Of a DNA stretch of 64,000 nucleotides, positions 60,764 to 64,000 are shown piece by piece (position 1 is the first letter of the stretch; each line of letters begins with the position of its first letter). The DNA is from Panax quinquefolius (taxonomy: Eukaryota > Streptophyta > Magnoliopsida > Apiales > Araliaceae). The notes below the pieces were generated by a model. That model did no database searches, was not told where the DNA came from, and saw only the letters and a program-made list of their open reading frames with translations. Both the position numbers and the translations under genes were made by a program. The DNA lies in NCBI GenBank assembly GCA_020205615.1, contig CM035153.1:77692471-77756470 (forward strand). The letters run 5' to 3'.

Positions 60764-62050
60764 ATGTACCTATCTCTGCGGTACTCTGGGGAGTTCACCA
60801 TTTTTGAGGTTTCTTGGCATACGCGCCCAAGCGTGGACATATACTCTTGATGTGTATAATGGCTTATATATACATGCTGGTTGTGCATGGACCACCTAGA
60901 TATCGGCGTGATCATGGTAGTTCGTACTCTTCAAGAGGGACATACTATCTTCTCGATGATTACGGTAGAGACCATGAGGTCGACCATGTCTTGTCATGCC
61001 CATTTTGTGCGGATGTTTATAGGTAGTTCGGTCTTATCAGACGTGTGGTTTATGACACACTTGAGAGACCGATTAGCCCTATCGACGTCATGGGTACTAT
61101 TTATCCCACGGGATAGCCATGTCATATTCCTTTCATTTGACCGAGTGTATAGATGCAACTTCTTGGTCAGATTTCTTGTCAAGGATTGAGGACCCGTTTG
61201 ATATTTTTCCATGTTCGTGGCTCACTTTTCTATAGCATTATCACTCATATAGTTGGCATGGACTATCTTCCCTGGCCGGTTTGAGGGTGTGACCACGATA
61301 TCATCTCATCGTGTTATGGTACAATTTGACCGGGCCAGGATATTAATCCCTTTAACGGGGCATTGGGTCACGTTATCATCTTAGCTTGTGTCGCAGAGGA
61401 TTTGTTCAGATTTATACATGTTTTGTACACCGTGTGAGAGGGTCGATTTTTTGACTAGCCATCCGTGTCGTTCTCTCAGGGTATTCGCATGGTTGGAGGT
61501 AGAGATTACATCGATTAGGGTTGTATCCTCGAGTCGGTATTGATTACGATAATGGGGAGCCTATGGAGTACCTTAATTCTCCCATTGAGGATGAGCTATT
61601 TCTTTGGTTCTTCAAGAGCTCTGGTTGATTCCCGAAGATTTACGCCATCGCGTTCGTATTTTCATTCTATAGAATATTTAGAGCGAGTTTACATCCGATG
61701 ATGTTTGAGAGGGATCGTGCTAGGGCCTTGATGTTGATAACTCTTTCTCGATAGAAATGCCACCTGGTTGAGAGAGATGATGCTTTAGTTCACGGTGTAT
61801 ATCGCTATTGTTGAGCGGGATGAGGCTTGATCATCCGTGGTTGTAGCTATTGTTGAGCGGGATGATACTCTAGCTACCGAAATGTCGCCACTATAAATAA
61901 GATCGCATTGAGATCTCACACTACTAACATTATGGTAGAGATAAGTGCATTCATTGATGAGCACCGGTATCACCATTGTAGATGGTAAAGAGATCTCCGG
62001 GCAGTAAATCTACCGAGAGGTATGCCATGTTAGACTTGAAGGCTCGGTTA
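60764..62050 (+). pseudogene. Antisense-ORF remnant 2, right part
   Basis: Joined to 57331 after removal of the solo LTR. Coding-like segments in changing frames include RGHILLMCIMAYIYMLVV (from 60835), ERPISPIDVMGTIYP (about 61065-61110) and NGEPMEYLNSPIEDELFLWF (61552-61611). Codon and base composition resemble the left part. The full ORF would be near 590 codons. I could not place these segments in a known fold; membership in the plant-mobile-domain group rests on the motif in the left part. Confidence 0.4.
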
Positions 62051-62399
62051 TCCATTGGTTTGTAGATTAGCTTTGATTTTTTCGCATAGACTAGGTTAAC
62101 CCTTTTTGTCATGTATAAGACATATTATATGTATCAAACAATATTATATGGCATGGAAATATGTTTTGATTCACTTCCCTTTTAGTTATGCCTTGTTACT
62201 TGCTTGATATTTGCCTGTTCTCCAGGGCTTGTGATCTTGATGTATTTTGAACTCCTCCTTAATGGATGGACATTGAGATGTCTCGGGATATTTTAGAATA
62301 AATCGTTGATCTTTGTATCCCCTACCCTTCGATGTCTTGGGACTAGTTTCGAATGTGGTAACGGAGATGATTTTGTCTTTCCTCTTTGAGGTTGACCGC

Positions 62400-62925
62400 A
62401 CAAAAATGGTCATTCCAGTACTCCCTTGTATGGAGGAGACCATGTAGTTCCGTCTCTTATGGATTGGTGTTTCCCTTTAGGGATTCATCCATGACTTAGA
62501 TGGTCGCCGATTTTTCTCTCATTTGTCTTTGGGAGACCGTGTAGTTCCATTCTTCCGGTCTAAGCCAATGAGGTATGGTTTAACCGCCCATAGATGGTCA
62601 TCAATGTATTCTCGTGTATTGGGTAATCGTGTAGTTCCATCTCTTATGGTTTGATTTGAAAGTTTCAAGGATGATCCTAGTACCGATTGATGTGGTTTTG
62701 TGTTTTTGGTAGGGGTGAGATCGCACCGTGAATTGCCGCCTACATACTCCTATTGATAAGGGGAGATCGGTTGCGTAGTTCCAACCTAGCGTGAAAAGGT
62801 TGAAAGTTGTATATGGTAAAGAGGGTTTTTGTAAAGGTTAGACCAAACTATAAAATGGTCGCCACGCATTCTCCAGTGTATTGGGGAGATCGGTCGTCAA
62901 GTTCATCCTCGATGGGACAAACTTG
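62400..62925 (-). repeat. Degenerate tandem repeat downstream of the Tat integrase
   Basis: Five units share 'gatggtc...tattctc.tgtattggggagatcgtgtagttccatctctta', starting near 62404, 62500, 62592, 62735 and 62856 (spacing about 92-143). They lie between the integrase stop and the antisense ORF. Variable tandem repeats in this 3' untranslated position are known from Ogre/Tat elements. Confidence 0.65.
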
Positions 62926-63022
62926 AAAGTCAGTATGTAGTGAGAGGTTTTGAAAACTGAATTTAATGATGGATTTGATCCGAACTGGGATGCTAGTTTA
63001 CGGTGTAACTTCGGACATAATA

Positions 63023-63995
63023 TCATTTGATGACGGTCGAGTTGATGAGTTGGGGAAATTCCTCGCCATCCATTTCTTGAAATCTGAGGGCTCCTCCCGT
63101 CAATACCTCCTTGAAAACAAACAGGGCTTCCCGGTTTGGGGAAATTTTTCGTTAGATTGATCTTGTTTGTCAAGGAGTTTCTTCAAGACCAAGTCATTTT
63201 TTTTTGAATCGCCAGTAGTCGGACTTTCTTGTTATAGGATCTAGCAATCCTCTGTTGGTATAATTAACCATGGAGGATGGTCGTGGCAACCGCCTTTCAT
63301 CTATTAGAGACAATTGGTGGTAATCTTGATCTTGTAACCATTGGTCTTCATCCATCCGAGCATCTATCAACACTCTTAGGGATTCCATTTCCACCTCTAT
63401 AGGGAGCACTACTTCCATGCCATAGGTTAACGAGTAAGGGTTGCCCGGTGGAAGTGCACATTGATGTTCAGAGGCTAATAGAGTCGAGGCAACAAGTCAG
63501 GGACATCTTTTGCATGATCTTTTGATATTCTTATTAGCCACTTCCACAACACCATTCATCTTTGGACGATAGATGATGGAGTTGAGATACTTAATATGGA
63601 ATTTATTGCATAATTCCTCCATCATTTGGTTGTTGAGGTTTTGGTATTATTGGATACAATCACCTCCGGTTGTCTCAGACGACAAATGAAATTATCTCCG
63701 ATGAAACCAATGATCACCTCTTTAGTAAACCTGGAGGAAGAGGCTACTTCTACCCACTTAGTGATGTATTCAATCATGGTGACGATAAATCGATGACCAT
63801 TGCTAGCTTTAGGCTCGATTAGCCCGATCACATAATCCCCACATTAAGAAGGGCTAGGTAACTCATATTCTAGAGCTCCCTTGGAGGGGCGTGGATAGCA
63901 TTTCCATGAATTTGGCATTGATGACATCTCTTAACGTGATCATCACAATTAGCTTTGAGAGAGCTAGTAATGCCATGTTCTTATGATCTTCTTGA
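63023..63995 (-). pseudogene. Tat/Ogre-type Ty3/gypsy integrase remnant
   Basis: Minus strand, entering from the right edge. The zinc finger ends CDDHVKRCHQCQIHGN (about 63905-63950). The core reads EPKASNGHRFIVTMIEY then ITKWVEVASS; the first catalytic Asp is Glu here (MIEY for IDY). VIVSNNTK stands where the second Asp (TDN) is expected. The C-terminal part reads MEVVLPIEVEMESLRVLIDA (from 63418), DEDQWLQDQDYHQLSLIDE and FPQLINSTVIK before a stop at 63023-63025. The 'ASNGHRFI' and 'VLPIEVE' words identify the Tat group. The upstream pol continues beyond the window. Confidence 0.85.
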
Positions 63996-64000
63996 CAAGT

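Noticed and set aside
60814..61189. Overlapping 70- and 102-codon frames as separate genes
   Set aside because: They are alternative frames of one broken antisense ORF.
1..64000. Host protein gene, tRNA, rRNA, CRISPR or bacterial-type operon
   Set aside because: Nothing with the needed structure was seen; all recognisable coding similarity is to retrotransposons or their extra ORFs.

Overview
The window is plant repeat DNA. It is AT-rich and built almost entirely of long terminal repeat (LTR) retrotransposons inserted into one another. I find no intact host gene, rRNA, tRNA, CRISPR array or bacterial-type operon. The families point to a flowering plant with a large, repeat-rich genome: Ty3/gypsy of Tat/Ogre, Athila and Tekay-like chromovirus types, plus Ty1/copia primed by initiator tRNA-Met. 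I cannot name the species. Every coding region is broken by stops and frameshifts, so almost all genes are listed as pseudogenes.

Layers, from outside in. (0) The outer layer is a Tat/Ogre-like element. Its integrase lies on the minus strand at the right edge (63023-63995), followed by a degenerate tandem array (62400-62925). Plus-strand, and so antisense, open reading frame remnants follow at 3433-4620, 55914-57331 and 60764-62050, and a left flank with a second array at 1620-2345. (1) Gypsy element B (4626-55908, target duplication GTTGT) sits in the first antisense ORF. A 3.4 kb minus-strand solo LTR (57337-60758, target duplication ATTGG) sits in the second. (2) Two copies of one Ty1/copia family lie inside the 5' LTR of B: copia 1 (5196-14439) and copia 2 (17490-52292, target duplication AGGAC). 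(3) Copia 2 carries a gag-only Athila-like element on the minus strand (about 21007-26936) and gypsy element D (29357-49201, target duplication GTTCA). (4) The 5' LTR of D contains gypsy element C (31217-41844, target duplication AAAGA), the only element with a recognisable full gag-protease-RT-RNase H-integrase-chromodomain order.

Read as functions: C and the copia pair are decayed autonomous elements encoding capsid, protease, reverse transcriptase and integrase. D and the Athila-like element lack pol and would have depended on proteins supplied in trans. B has lost most of its interior by deletion between gag and its 3' LTR. Gene-free stretches are LTRs, long leaders, or 3' untranslated arrays.

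Most unusual features: the fully bracketed five-layer nest; the antisense ORFs at the 3' side of the Tat pol; and dense runs of short stem-loops (6-14 bp arms, mostly 3-4 nt purine-rich loops) in the copia LTR, the copia leader and the unrelated gypsy D LTR. All family calls come from reading the sequence and recalled family motifs; no database search was run.
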